NCBI GenBank assembly: GCA_017558065.1 | Contig: JAFYWK010000077.1 | Location: forward strand, 1-35,899 | DNA length: 35,899 bases | From: Paludibacteraceae bacterium | Lineage (GTDB): Bacteria; Bacteroidota; Bacteroidia; Bacteroidales; Paludibacteraceae | Direction: 5' to 3' | Shown: positions 22,478-30,504 of the stretch, one piece after another | Numbering within the stretch: position 1 is the first letter of the stretch | Layout of the letters: each line of letters begins with the position of its first letter | Notes under the pieces: generated by a model | Seen by the model: the letters and a program-made list of their open reading frames with translations, nothing else | What the model was told of the DNA's origin: nothing | The model's database searches: none | Translations under genes and position numbers: made by a program

Positions 22478-23356
22478 ATGCGCAATCTTTGGCGAACGAT
22501 AAAAATAGTGATACTACTTCTGCTCATTGGGGTAGTATCCCTTTTTGTTTCTCACCAGTGGAAACAGCCGCAGCAGGATTTCTCCCACACGCTCAAGGTG
22601 CTGACCTACAACACTCATGCGCTCTGCATGGGCAATAAGCAGCAAGCGCGCCAGATGCTTGCCTACCTCAACGAGCAGGACGCGGATATCATCTGCCTGC
22701 AAGAGGTCAGGGTATATAAGGACGCACAACGCATGACCCTCAACCAGTTGCGCCAAGCCATGAGCCAATACCCCTATACCTACTACGATTTCAAGCGCTA
22801 TAACAGCCGTCGGCAGTTCGGGAATGTCGTCTTTTCTCGCTACCCGCTCATCAACAAACAGACTATCTCCTACGAGTCGCAGAATAACATCAGCAGCCAG
22901 TGCGATGTGGTTATCAAGAAGGACACCATCCGCCTCATTGTGAATCACTTGGAGAGTTTTCGCCTCATGAAAGAAGATTTGCAACTGGACACGCTGTCCG
23001 TCAGCCATTTCAAGCAGAGCACCCTTAATCAGAAGCTCCACGCAGCCAGTGAGCTGCGCCAAGAGCAGGCGAAGGCGGTGAAAGCGGCGATTAACCAATC
23101 GCCTCACCCTGTAGTGGCTGTAGGCGATTTCAATTCCATTCCGTTGTCGTATGTGTATAGCAAGATTCGTTGGGGCATGCGCGACTGCTTTTTGGAGGGC
23201 AGTTTCGGCAAGTTGGGCAACACCTACAAGAAAGGTCCTCTGGGCATTCGCATTGATTATATCCTCTGCTCGCGCAACATGACTCCTATAACCTGCGAAG
23301 TGGACAGAGTCTCCTACTCCGACCACTTCCCTGTATGTGCTACGATTGGCTGGTAA
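22478..23356 (+). CDS. Membrane-anchored endonuclease/exonuclease/phosphatase-family protein
   Basis: 292 residues. The N-terminus has one membrane segment (about 8-24), probably leaving the catalytic domain outside the cytoplasm. Family motifs in order: LTYNTHAL, DIICLQEVR (metal-binding Glu), IVNHLESF, VAVGDFNSIP (Asp/Asn pair) and SYSDHFPV (catalytic Asp-His). The superfamily includes DNases, sphingomyelinases and inositol phosphatases; which phosphodiester or phosphomonoester this one cleaves is not clear. The start lies 2 bp after the porX stop, so it is likely co-transcribed. The cluster ends at the strong hairpin at 23461-23500. Confidence 0.88.
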   Translation: MRNLWRTIKIVILLLLIGVVSLFVSHQWKQPQQDFSHTLKVLTYNTHALCMGNKQQARQMLAYLNEQDADIICLQEVRVYKDAQRMTLNQLRQAMSQYPYTYYDFKRYNSRRQFGNVVFSRYPLINKQTISYESQNNISSQCDVVIKKDTIRLIVNHLESFRLMKEDLQLDTLSVSHFKQSTLNQKLHAASELRQEQAKAVKAAINQSPHPVVAVGDFNSIPLSYVYSKIRWGMRDCFLEGSFGKLGNTYKKGPLGIRIDYILCSRNMTPITCEVDRVSYSDHFPVCATIGW

Positions 23357-23387
23357 TGCCTCTTAATTTCCCCATACACACCACACA

Positions 23388-23420
23388 ATAACCATACTAT
23401 AACCATACAATAACCACACT
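23388..23420. repeat. 11-bp tandem repeat, three units
   Basis: ATAACCATACT, ATAACCATACA, ATAACCACACT in register, with a weaker unit before them. It sits between the endonuclease/phosphatase-family gene and its terminator. Confidence 0.75.
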
Positions 23421-23460
23421 ATTCGTGGCGGATATAGAGCCCCGCGAGAGGAAAGAGAAA

Positions 23461-23500
23461 AGATAGCAAGTGCGGACATTTCTGTCCGCACTTGCTATCT
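23461..23500. terminator. Long perfect hairpin between convergent genes
   Basis: An 18-bp perfect stem (23461-23478 with 23483-23500) and a TTTC loop. The T run after it is weak on the plus strand, slightly better on the minus strand (TTTTCTC). It probably terminates both the plus-strand PASTA-porX cluster and the minus-strand C10 protease. Confidence 0.8.
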
Positions 23501-23507
23501 AACTATA

Positions 23508-23544
23508 GTCCAGAGGGCGTTCACTAAACAGTAGCGAAGCGTCC
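23508..23544. repeat. Interspersed repeat copy (GGACGCTTCGCTA ... CGCCCT), minus orientation
   Basis: On the minus strand this reads GGACGCTTCGCTA, a 12-base spacer, then CGCCCTCTGG. A second copy on the plus strand at 32283-32310 has the same 13-mer, a 5-base spacer and CGCCCTTTGG. Both lie just beyond the 3' end of a gene. Confidence 0.7.
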
Positions 23545-23557
23545 TATAAACACTAAA

Positions 23558-26545
23558 TTACAATTCCTGTCCCATAACATTGTACATTTTGTTATCACGA
23601 ATAATCAATAGGTGACCATTTCTTAAAAGTTTCTTTGTCTTGGTTGTGATTGTTGCTACATCCTCTACACACGTAGGTGTTACAACTACGATTAATGTAG
23701 TTTCTTCTCCCAAATATTGTTGATTATTGTCCATTGGACGCACACCAATGGTATATTGTCCTACTTCTGGAACTGTAAATGTAATCTGGCTTTCAGATGT
23801 TTGCGTTTTACCTATTTGCTTGTTATTCGCATTCAAGAGTCGCACCTCCACTAACGGAGCTTTCGTAGTCCATCCCACGGTGACTTTCAAATCTTCAATG
23901 TTTACCAACGCGAGATCTATTACAGAATAATCATCTACTTCTATTACTAATTTCACTTCGTCCGCCAAGTATTGCTTATCTTCATCCACTGGGCGCACAC
24001 AGATAGTATATTTGCCAACTTCTGGTGCATTGAAAGAAACTTGTTTTTCGGATGTGTACATCTTGCCTATTTGCTTGTTCTTAGCATTAAGTAAACGCAC
24101 TTCTACTATGGTCGCTTCGCTCTCCCAAGCAAAAGTAACCTTCATACCCTCAATACTAACCAACGATAAGGATTTAATGCTATAATCACGTTGAGTAGAT
24201 TTTTCATTAAATTCATAGATATATCCTTGAATCTCTGGCTCTGTACCATTTTTGGTTTGTAGAACTCCTAATACGACCACTTCATTAGCAATATTTATTT
24301 CTTCCCCTGTTGTAAAATCGGTATTATCCAGCCAACGAGTATTGTAGCAATAGAGTTGATTTGCGGTTGTGCCATCTTCAGAAATATCAAAACAAGCAGA
24401 CTGATATTGCGTGATTTCTTCTGGAGTATTGCGTATATTGGATACGATACCACGCACAAAATAAGGCATAGTAGTTCCTCCTTTTGTAGCAAAAGATTGC
24501 GCAATGTTCGATGATCGAGATGGCGTGAGCCATGCTGCGAGATCATAAGTCACTTGACTATCGTAATAATATGCAGCACTACCATCTAACATATACCATG
24601 TAGGTGTAATGGTATGTTTCTCACGATGTATTTCCCCATCAATCTCCATATAATATGTGAATTGTAGTGTCCCATTTTCACCTTCGCTAATGGTCAAGTG
24701 CAATTGTTTTGGGGTATATGTTTTGCAGGCTTGTGAAATACCTATCGCATAAACTGCACTACTGATACTACCCATTTGTTTACTATAAGCAGCATCCAGC
24801 ACATAGGTTCCAACGATAGACGTTGTACTACTGCTTTGAATTATTAATTGTATTCCCACATCTGTACTAGATGGATCGGCTGCCAAAAATCCATCTGAAT
24901 AAAGAGTTACTTGCCATAGTTTAGTGCCATTCATGTAAATGATTTGTGCCTGAGTGATGGGTGCGAGTTCTGCTGGCTCTTGTGGGACAAACGAGATAGA
25001 TGACTCACTAATAGTCATAGGGATACGCACTACTCCTTTGTCTTTTACCAAAATCGGGCGAATAGTGTTGGTGGCATCTTTATACACCACCTCCAATTTG
25101 TATTCGCCTACGGACAGGTTCGAAGGAATAGCATGAGATAGAGGGATAGGAGTAGTATAGAAATAACCCGATGCCAACTCAAAATCTCTCGCTTCCACTT
25201 CACTTACAAGATTATCATTTTTATCATAGATGTGATACATCAGTATGCCAACAGCATCTATGATGCCTCTGCTCATAAAACCAGACAATGCTAAATTTAG
25301 TTTATCATTTCTACCTATTTCATCATTGGATGTGCGTTCGATGGCACTTACGGTTACAAGTGGTGTAGCAACTCCACCTTGATTAGGTTGAATACCCGTA
25401 TATGTTATTACACGTTGGGTAAATGCCAAGTTGCTGCTACTGCCACCAGTACCCTGTACATCTGGAGCCAGTGCCGAGTATGCGAAGTAGCCATTAGAGA
25501 TGCCATCCCAACCCCAGTTGATATGTAAGAATCCATCGGATTGCATACCATCGCATACGAAAGCATGACCCTCGCTATTGATAGTAGTTCCTTCCATAAA
25601 CACAGGACGCCCTGCTTCCAAATCTGTAGCAATTGCCCGCAAAACATCAATTTCTTGTACATATCCCTTGGGTAAAACAGTAATATCCGCATCATAACCA
25701 AAATACGTATATAACGCTTTCATGGCATTAGCTCCTATTGCTCCACTGAAGTTGGGTGCATAATCCATATCCATAGCAATACCTGCATGCAACATCAGCG
25801 TTGCTACTGCTGTCGCTTGCTCTTCTGAATACGAACCAGAATAATCTGGCAGCATATTTGCCCAATCATATGTTGTTGCCCCAAAATCTGCACTCAAGGA
25901 TACTTTGTGAGAATTGGTCTTGTAGGAGTGGCTACCAGTACCTTGTGCGGGATATTGATGCTTGTACATAATCTGCGCAATGGCAGTCGCAGCACAACCT
26001 GTAGGGGTTTTGTAGCCGCTCACAGTAGGGCATAGATTGTTGAATGGCGTAGTTTGTCCCCATATAACACCATCCAATAGAGGTTCTATTGTAGGATAAT
26101 GCGCTGGATCAAGATACATGGGTACCGATAGTGATGTAAAACCATTTGGCAGTGGAGATTGGTTAGCGACACTTGCCAACTCTTCAGCATACATGCGCAA
26201 CCAAAAAGCCATATTCGCAGGAATATTATCTGCATCAAATTTTCCGTTATCAGCGTAACCTAAAATAGTGCGAGCCTCATCTTCTGCCGACACGAGTACA
26301 AATCCATTATTCTCCGTTGCATTGAAAATATAGAATGCAGGAGTAGTATCGTCTAATTGATAATGAGTATATGCCAATTCCACAGGGCGTTGCATTGCTG
26401 TGCGTTGTGCGTGTGATGGAATCATGATACTACGTTTTGCAATAAAATCGTTAGCTACTTGTGCTGCTTCTTGCAAAGTGCGCGCCTGAATCATGCTGAT
26501 GCTATTCAATAGCAATACCAATAAGAATGTAGAAATCTTTTTCAT
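23558..26545 (-). CDS. Secreted C10-family (streptopain-like) cysteine protease
   Basis: 995 residues. Signal peptide (to about 21), a Spi-type propeptide (about 22-140) and a C10 peptidase domain (about 145-375). Oxyanion Gln164 (WGQ), catalytic C184 (TPTGCAATAIAQIM) and H327 (EGHAFVCDG), then HINWGWDG, are all intact. Downstream: beta-rich modules, an OB-fold-like domain (about 668-785, beginning near PYFVRGIVSNI), and two tandem 84-residue repeats (788-871 and 872-955). These share VEVRLLNA-NKQIGK and PEVG-YTI-VRP, probably Ig-like. The C-terminus KLLRNGHLLIIRDNKMYNVMGQEL looks like a sorting tail. Relatives include interpain A and Bfp proteases that degrade host proteins; the substrate here is unknown. 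Confidence 0.93.
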   Translation of the reverse strand: MKKISTFLLVLLLNSISMIQARTLQEAAQVANDFIAKRSIMIPSHAQRTAMQRPVELAYTHYQLDDTTPAFYIFNATENNGFVLVSAEDEARTILGYADNGKFDADNIPANMAFWLRMYAEELASVANQSPLPNGFTSLSVPMYLDPAHYPTIEPLLDGVIWGQTTPFNNLCPTVSGYKTPTGCAATAIAQIMYKHQYPAQGTGSHSYKTNSHKVSLSADFGATTYDWANMLPDYSGSYSEEQATAVATLMLHAGIAMDMDYAPNFSGAIGANAMKALYTYFGYDADITVLPKGYVQEIDVLRAIATDLEAGRPVFMEGTTINSEGHAFVCDGMQSDGFLHINWGWDGISNGYFAYSALAPDVQGTGGSSSNLAFTQRVITYTGIQPNQGGVATPLVTVSAIERTSNDEIGRNDKLNLALSGFMSRGIIDAVGILMYHIYDKNDNLVSEVEARDFELASGYFYTTPIPLSHAIPSNLSVGEYKLEVVYKDATNTIRPILVKDKGVVRIPMTISESSISFVPQEPAELAPITQAQIIYMNGTKLWQVTLYSDGFLAADPSSTDVGIQLIIQSSSTTSIVGTYVLDAAYSKQMGSISSAVYAIGISQACKTYTPKQLHLTISEGENGTLQFTYYMEIDGEIHREKHTITPTWYMLDGSAAYYYDSQVTYDLAAWLTPSRSSNIAQSFATKGGTTMPYFVRGIVSNIRNTPEEITQYQSACFDISEDGTTANQLYCYNTRWLDNTDFTTGEEINIANEVVVLGVLQTKNGTEPEIQGYIYEFNEKSTQRDYSIKSLSLVSIEGMKVTFAWESEATIVEVRLLNAKNKQIGKMYTSEKQVSFNAPEVGKYTICVRPVDEDKQYLADEVKLVIEVDDYSVIDLALVNIEDLKVTVGWTTKAPLVEVRLLNANNKQIGKTQTSESQITFTVPEVGQYTIGVRPMDNNQQYLGEETTLIVVVTPTCVEDVATITTKTKKLLRNGHLLIIRDNKMYNVMGQEL

Positions 26546-26603
26546 AGCGAAAAATGATTAAATTGTGAATAGTTGAATTCGTTATTACCAGATAATACCG
26601 CTG

Positions 26604-26635
26604 CAAAGGTAGCGAAAATCTCTGAATTATACAAA
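26604..26635 (-). promoter_or_regulatory. Promoter of the C10 protease gene
   Basis: Minus-strand TTTG (plus 26632-26635), 20 bp, TACCTTTG (plus 26604-26611). The leader is about 50 nt. Confidence 0.78.
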
Positions 26636-26707
26636 TAGTTTTTAGATATTTCTCCCATATTGATGAATTTAGTGGTTAATATGTGCAAAGGCACGCCTTT
26701 TTAATAC

Positions 26708-26753
26708 AAAAAGCGCAGACCTCCGTTGATTATTCACCAATAGAGGTCTTCGC
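26708..26753 (-). terminator. Minus-strand terminator of the candidate RNA unit
   Basis: An 11-bp stem with one mismatch (plus 26713-26723 with 26743-26753) is followed on the minus strand by TTTTT. Read leftward, it lies between the candidate RNA below and the C10 protease promoter. Confidence 0.7.
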
Positions 26754-27016
26754 ATTACCCACAGAGTCAAATAAACAACAGGAAACCTACGCTGGTATGA
26801 AAACACACTACACCAATGAGAGATGTAGTATGGATACAATCATACCCATAGGCATCTATTGAATACTTTGATTTTGACTCTGTCTGAAAGTTGCGAAGTT
26901 TCTATTGGTCAAACGCAAAGCGTCAATAAACGCTATTCAATATGTCAGAAACCTACCCCAAAAGTGCATTCGCAAAACGCTTTTTGCAAAACATATCTGC
27001 CCTCCAGCGTAAGAAT
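26708..27016 (-). ncRNA. Candidate structured non-coding RNA, about 310 nt
   Basis: A minus-strand promoter (27023-27054) and a minus-strand terminator (26708-26753) bracket about 310 nt with no convincing protein. The longest ATG frame from the 5' end gives 13 residues (MFCKKRFANALLG). There are several complementary segments: an 8-bp long-range pair (plus 26788-26795 with 27004-27011), a perfect 11-bp pair ACAGAGTCAAA/TTTGACTCTGT (26761-26771 with 26873-26883), and hairpins such as AGCGT/ACGCT near 26924-26939. It does not show the signatures of RNase P RNA, tmRNA or SRP RNA. Alternatives are a decayed gene or a small non-autonomous mobile element. The whole gene-free stretch 26546-27363 holds this unit, the protease promoter and two repeats. 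Confidence 0.45.
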
Positions 27017-27022
27017 CGACTG

Positions 27023-27054
27023 CAAAGGTAGTGAATTATTTTGGATTGAGCAAG
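27023..27054 (-). promoter_or_regulatory. Promoter with no protein gene downstream
   Basis: Minus-strand CTTG (plus 27051-27054, imperfect TTTG), 20 bp, TACCTTTG (plus 27023-27030), followed by CAG. It points leftward into a region without a protein gene. Confidence 0.65.
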
Positions 27055-27144
27055 AAAAGTTGCTGTTTTTTTGTAGTTTTTAAGGTTGGTTATGGAGATC
27101 AATGTTTAATCAAAGTTCGCTCAACCACCAGTGAAGTGCCAGGA

Positions 27145-27210
27145 ATTGTGCGCTTATTGTGCGTGTATTGTCCGTCTATTGTGCGTGAATAGTGCGTGTA
27201 TTGTGCGTAA
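27145..27210. repeat. 11-bp tandem repeat, six units in perfect register
   Basis: ATTGTGCGCTT, ATTGTGCGTGT, ATTGTCCGTCT, ATTGTGCGTGA, ATAGTGCGTGT, ATTGTGCGTAA. There is no insertion or deletion across 66 bp, although bases vary within units. The period is close to one helical turn. It lies between the rhomboid terminator and the promoter of the candidate RNA. Confidence 0.92.
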
Positions 27211-27261
27211 GATATAAGAGAAAAGCAAAACACACAGTGCTCGATTTGCTAAAGAAGCAAA

Positions 27262-27305
27262 TGAAAAAAAATCGCCATTCATGTCCGAAAACACGAATGG
27301 CGATT
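27262..27305 (-). terminator. Terminator of the rhomboid gene
   Basis: A perfect 11-bp stem AATCGCCATTC/GAATGGCGATT (plus 27270-27280 with 27295-27305), then a run of T on the minus strand (plus A run 27264-27270). Confidence 0.85.
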
Positions 27306-27310
27306 GATTC

Positions 27311-27382
27311 TACAACAATTCGAGAACGTACAACAGTTAAAGAAGTTTCAACAGTTCGAGTGGCTACAACGGCTCGTGGTAG
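27311..27382. repeat. 18-bp tandem repeat, four units, covering the rhomboid stop codon
   Basis: Units at 27311-27328, 27329-27346, 27347-27364 and 27365-27382, of the type TACAACAGTTCGAGAAGT. The last unit encodes, on the minus strand, the final residues (YHEPL) and the TAG stop of the rhomboid protease. This suggests the protein's end was set by the repeat. Confidence 0.85.
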
Positions 27383-28182
27383 TGGTAGTCGCGGTAGTTG
27401 GTGTCCTTATCGCGATTGATGCGCGGGTGGCGTGGTGGGAACTTGTCTTCCCACTTGTCTCTTATCCAGCGCTTCACATTCTCCCACCAACGGCGGAGCG
27501 AGCCATCGTTCCATGGCGTAGAATCAAAACCATCATACCCGCGATGACGCCACCACAGTATCAGCAGCCAACCAAAAATCATACCGCCCAAGTGTGCAAA
27601 ATGCGCCACATTGTCGCCCGCAGTGGGCGCCAAACCTGTAAACAACTCTATCAAAGCATATATAATCACTAAAGTTCGCGCGCGTATAGGAATCGGAATG
27701 AACATAATGAACATACGCACATCGGGGAACAGCCAACCAAACGCCAACAAAATGCCAAACACCGCACCACTGGCACCAATAGTCACCACGCGGTTAGCCA
27801 ATTTGGCAGCCATCAAGGGGTCAAGCGTACTCAAGACAGGTTGCAGTTGCAATGCCCAGACTGCCTCTTGCACGACCGCAGCGCCCAAACCCGTCACCAG
27901 ATAGTATATCAAAAAGCGTTTGCCTCCCCAACGCTCTTCCAAGGCAGGAGCAAACATCAGCACCGCGAACATATTGAAGAAGATATGCGAGAAGTTCGCA
28001 TGCATAAACATATACGTCAGCGGTTGCCACAGGCGAAAGTCAGAAGCCGTCAAATAATGCAAGCCAAAAACATGGCTAAAACTAATGCCATAACGCTGAA
28101 AAACCACATCCGCAAGATAGCAGATGAGGTTTATCAACAACAGATTTTTTGTAATCGGTGGTAAATTTCTAAACATTGTCAA
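27364..28182 (-). CDS. Rhomboid-family intramembrane serine protease
   Basis: 272 residues. It cleaves membrane proteins within the bilayer. The six-helix core holds HANFSHIFFNM (H66, N70), the catalytic Ser138 in GASGAVFG and His197 in HFAHLGGM. The C-terminal tail (about residues 214-272) is highly charged and Trp/Arg-rich and probably cytoplasmic. The first ATG is used; a second ATG two codons later is equally possible. It has its own promoter (28202-28232) and a hairpin terminator. The stop codon lies inside an 18-bp tandem repeat. Substrates are unknown. It is divergent from the HU gene. Confidence 0.92.
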   Translation of the reverse strand: MTMFRNLPPITKNLLLINLICYLADVVFQRYGISFSHVFGLHYLTASDFRLWQPLTYMFMHANFSHIFFNMFAVLMFAPALEERWGGKRFLIYYLVTGLGAAVVQEAVWALQLQPVLSTLDPLMAAKLANRVVTIGASGAVFGILLAFGWLFPDVRMFIMFIPIPIRARTLVIIYALIELFTGLAPTAGDNVAHFAHLGGMIFGWLLILWWRHRGYDGFDSTPWNDGSLRRWWENVKRWIRDKWEDKFPPRHPRINRDKDTNYRDYHYHEPL

Positions 28183-28201
28183 TTGATTGATGATTTCTAT
28201 G

Positions 28202-28232
28202 CAAAAGTAGTAAAAAACAATGAAAACACAAA
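28202..28232 (-). promoter_or_regulatory. Promoter of the rhomboid gene
   Basis: Minus-strand TTTG (plus 28229-28232), 19 bp, TACTTTTG (plus 28202-28209). The leader is about 15-20 nt. Confidence 0.72.
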
Positions 28233-28249
28233 CAAAAACTGTGCTATAA

Positions 28250-28289
28250 GGCAGAAAAATGCAAAAAATGGCAGAAAAATGACATTTTT
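28250..28289. promoter_or_regulatory. Direct and inverted repeats between divergent promoters (possible operator)
   Basis: The 12-mer GGCAGAAAAATG occurs at 28250-28261 and 28270-28281, 20 bp apart. The second copy runs into the perfect inverted repeat AAAAATG-A-CATTTTT (28275-28289). They lie between the rhomboid and HU promoters. A protein-binding role is a guess based on spacing and position. Confidence 0.4.
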
Positions 28290-28301
28290 TCAGTCAAAAT
28301 A

Positions 28302-28332
28302 TTTGCAGAATTAGAAAATTGTTGTAACTTTG
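28302..28332 (+). promoter_or_regulatory. Promoter of the HU gene
   Basis: TTTG at 28302-28305, 19 bp, TAACTTTG at 28325-28332, followed by CATGC. The start codon at 28398 leaves a leader of about 60 nt. Confidence 0.78.
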
Positions 28333-28397
28333 CATGCAATTCGTTGGAAAAGCCAATGTAAAATACTTAATGTTTAATAATTTAATCTAATTTTCGT

Positions 28398-28661
28398 ATG
28401 AATAAAGCAGATTTGGTAGCTGCTATTGCAGCTGAGGCTGGTTTGACAAAAGTACAAGCACAAGGTGCTCTTGAGGCAACTGTAAACGCAATCGCTGGTG
28501 CACTCCAAAAGGGTGAGAGCGTACAATTGGTAGGTTTCGGTACTTTCTCTGTAGTTGAGAAAGCTGCTCGCCAAGGCGTTAACCCTGCTACTGGCGCTAA
28601 GATTGAGATCGCTGCTAAGAAAGTAGCTAAGTTCAAAGCTGGTAAAGGTTTGGCTCTCTAA
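28398..28661 (+). CDS. HU-family DNA-binding protein
   Basis: 87 residues, typical HU size. It bends and compacts DNA as a dimer. The N-terminal helices (MNKADLVAAIAAEAGLTK), the GFGTFSVVEKAARQGVNPATGAKIEI arm (with the RxGxNPxTG motif) and the C-terminal KKVAKFKAGKGL helix are all present. It is monocistronic with a strong promoter and terminator, as expected for an abundant protein. Codons look optimised (many GCT, GTA and AAG). Confidence 0.96.
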   Translation: MNKADLVAAIAAEAGLTKVQAQGALEATVNAIAGALQKGESVQLVGFGTFSVVEKAARQGVNPATGAKIEIAAKKVAKFKAGKGLAL

Positions 28662-28680
28662 TCCAATTATGTAGATACTG

Positions 28681-28712
28681 CGAGTTGCTCTTTTGGGGGC
28701 AACTCGTTTTGT
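28681..28712 (+). terminator. Terminator after the HU gene
   Basis: Stem CGAGTTGCTC/GGGCAACTCG (28681-28690 with 28697-28706, one wobble), then TTTTG. Confidence 0.85.
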
Positions 28713-28752
28713 GTCAAAAACCATTCTACACAATACAACACAATTCTACAAT

Positions 28753-29328
28753 ATGCTCAACATCATCCTCTGCGGTGCCCCAGGTAGTGGCAAGGGCACA
28801 CAATCTGACCTTATCGTACAAAAATACGGATTGCAACACCTCTCTACGGGTGATGCGCTTCGCGCCGAAATCAAATCGGGCAGCGAACTCGGCAAAGAGA
28901 TTGGCGAACTCATTGCAGGCGGCAACCTCGTACCAGACCACAAGATGATTCACCTCATCGCACGCTACCTCGATAACCTGCCAGCTGATTGCAAAGGTGT
29001 TATCTTCGACGGTTTCCCACGCACTGTGGCTCAAGCCGAAGCACTGGAACTGCTGCTCGAACGCCGCCAAATGAAGGCAGTGTTGCTTGACCTCTTTGTA
29101 GAGGAAGACGAGGTAATCAAACGTCTTCTCAACCGCGGCAAGACTAGCGGTCGCGCCGACGACAACTACGAGACCATCAAAAAACGTCTCCTAGTATATC
29201 AAACAGAGACCAAGCCTGTTTGCACATACTACCTCCATCGTCATAACTACTTTGCTATCAATGGCAACTACTCTATGGAGGACACCTTCAGCCAAATCGA
29301 CAACATCCTCAACATCATACAAAAATAA
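28753..29328 (+). CDS. adk: Adenylate kinase
   Basis: 191 residues from ATG 28753. An in-frame ATG at 28693 would start inside the HU terminator and is rejected. It interconverts AMP, ATP and ADP. The P-loop GAPGSGKGT is at residues 8-16, STGDALR and DGFPRT motifs bind AMP, and the NRGKTSGRADD segment is a short LID lacking zinc cysteines. The obg gene begins 3 bp after the stop, the adk-obg pair being common in Bacteroidota. No consensus promoter is visible in the 40 bp before it, so it may depend on read-through past the HU terminator. Confidence 0.96.
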   Translation: MLNIILCGAPGSGKGTQSDLIVQKYGLQHLSTGDALRAEIKSGSELGKEIGELIAGGNLVPDHKMIHLIARYLDNLPADCKGVIFDGFPRTVAQAEALELLLERRQMKAVLLDLFVEEDEVIKRLLNRGKTSGRADDNYETIKKRLLVYQTETKPVCTYYLHRHNYFAINGNYSMEDTFSQIDNILNIIQK

Positions 29329-29331
29329 AAC

Positions 29332-30504
29332 ATGGCATCTTCCTCGTTTATCGATTATGTAAAGATCTACTGCCGCTCGGGCAAAGGCGGACCAGGTAGC
29401 ATGCACTTCCACCGTGCGAAATATGTGCCCAAAGGCGGACCCGATGGCGGCGACGGCGGACGAGGAGGACATATCATCCTTCGCGGCAATCGCAACCTGT
29501 GGACACTGCTGCACCTCAAGTACCAGAAGCATATCTTCGCCACCGATGGTGGCAAAGGTGGCGCTTCGCGCTCATACGGCAAGGATGGCGAGGACAAGAT
29601 CATCGAAGTACCTTGCGGTACTGTAGTTTACAACGGTGATACAGGTGAGTGGATGTGCGAAATCAAAGAGCACCAAGAGGAGATCATTCTCTTCCGTGGT
29701 GGAAAAGGAGGATTGGGAAACTGGCATTTCCGTACCGCGACGAATCAAGCTCCCCGTTATTCGCAACCAGGTGAACCATGCATGGAAGCCAATGTCATTC
29801 TCCAGCTCAAAGTGCTCGCCGACGTAGGTCTGGTGGGTTTCCCCAATGCGGGCAAATCCACTCTACTCTCCGTAGTCAGCGCAGCCAAACCAGAGATTGC
29901 GGACTATCCGTTTACTACGCTGACCCCCCAACTCGGTATCGTCTCATATCGCGACAACCAATCCTTCTGTATGGCGGATATCCCTGGTATCATAGAGGGC
30001 GCTGCCGAAGGACGCGGACTGGGACTTCGTTTCTTGCGCCATATCGAGCGCAACGCCGTGCTACTCTTCATGGTGCCTGTTATCACAGAGGACATCAAGA
30101 AGGAGTATGAGATCCTGCTCGCCGAGTTGGAGAAATACAATCCTCAACTGCTCACCAAAGCACGCATCTTGGCTATCTCCAAATGCGACATCGCTGATCC
30201 TGAGATTGACCTCGACAAACTGACAAAAGACCTATCAGAGGAGTTAGAAATACCCGTCATTACCTTCTCATCCGCCAGCGGCATGGGTATAACCGAACTC
30301 AAAGATATGCTGTGGGAGGAACTCAACAAAGAGCAGAACCAAGTTATCGACATCTCCCACGCGCCTATCGAAGTCAAACTCATTGAGCGCGACGAGGAAC
30401 CTGAAGAAGAAGACGACGAACCACACACCATCTACCTCAACGAGGTGGAAGAGGAGTGGGATCTCGACAAATATCGCGGCATAGGTTGGGACACTCAAGA
30501 ATAA
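29332..30504 (+). CDS. obg: GTPase Obg (CgtA)
   Basis: 390 residues. This ribosome-associated GTPase acts in 50S assembly and the stringent response. The N-terminal Gly-rich Obg fold (about 1-160) has [13 protein letters not shown]. The G domain has P-loop GFPNAGKS (169-176), switch [11 protein letters not shown] (about 216) and SKCD as the NKxD equivalent. The C-terminus is acidic ([10 protein letters not shown]). It is coupled to adk (3-nt gap). The following ClC frame probably begins within its last 50 bases. Confidence 0.96.
   Translation: MASSSFIDYVKIYCRSGKGGPGSMHFHRAKYVPKGGPDGGDGGRGGHIILRGNRNLWTLLHLKYQKHIFATDGGKGGASRSYGKDGEDKIIEVPCGTVVYNGDTGEWMCEIKEHQEEIILFRGGKGGLGNWHFRTATNQAPRYSQPGEPCMEANVILQLKVLADVGLVGFPNAGKSTLLSVVSAAKPEIADYPFTTLTPQLGIVSYRDNQSFCMADIPGIIEGAAEGRGLGLRFLRHIERNAVLLFMVPVITEDIKKEYEILLAELEKYNPQLLTKARILAISKCDIADPEIDLDKLTKDLSEELEIPVITFSSASGMGITELKDMLWEELNKEQNQVIDISHAPIEVKLIERDEEPEEEDDEPHTIYLNEVEEEWDLDKYRGIGWDTQE

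Noticed and set aside
26708-27016. RNase P RNA, tmRNA or SRP RNA
   Set aside because: The conserved signatures of these RNAs (such as GAGGAAAGUCCG for RNase P or the tRNA-like end of tmRNA) are not present.
26859-27083. Plus-strand 74-codon frame in the gene-free region
   Set aside because: No promoter or recognisable domain, and it opposes the minus-strand RNA unit.
27192-27672. Plus-strand frames over the rhomboid end
   Set aside because: They are made of tandem repeat and antisense rhomboid sequence.
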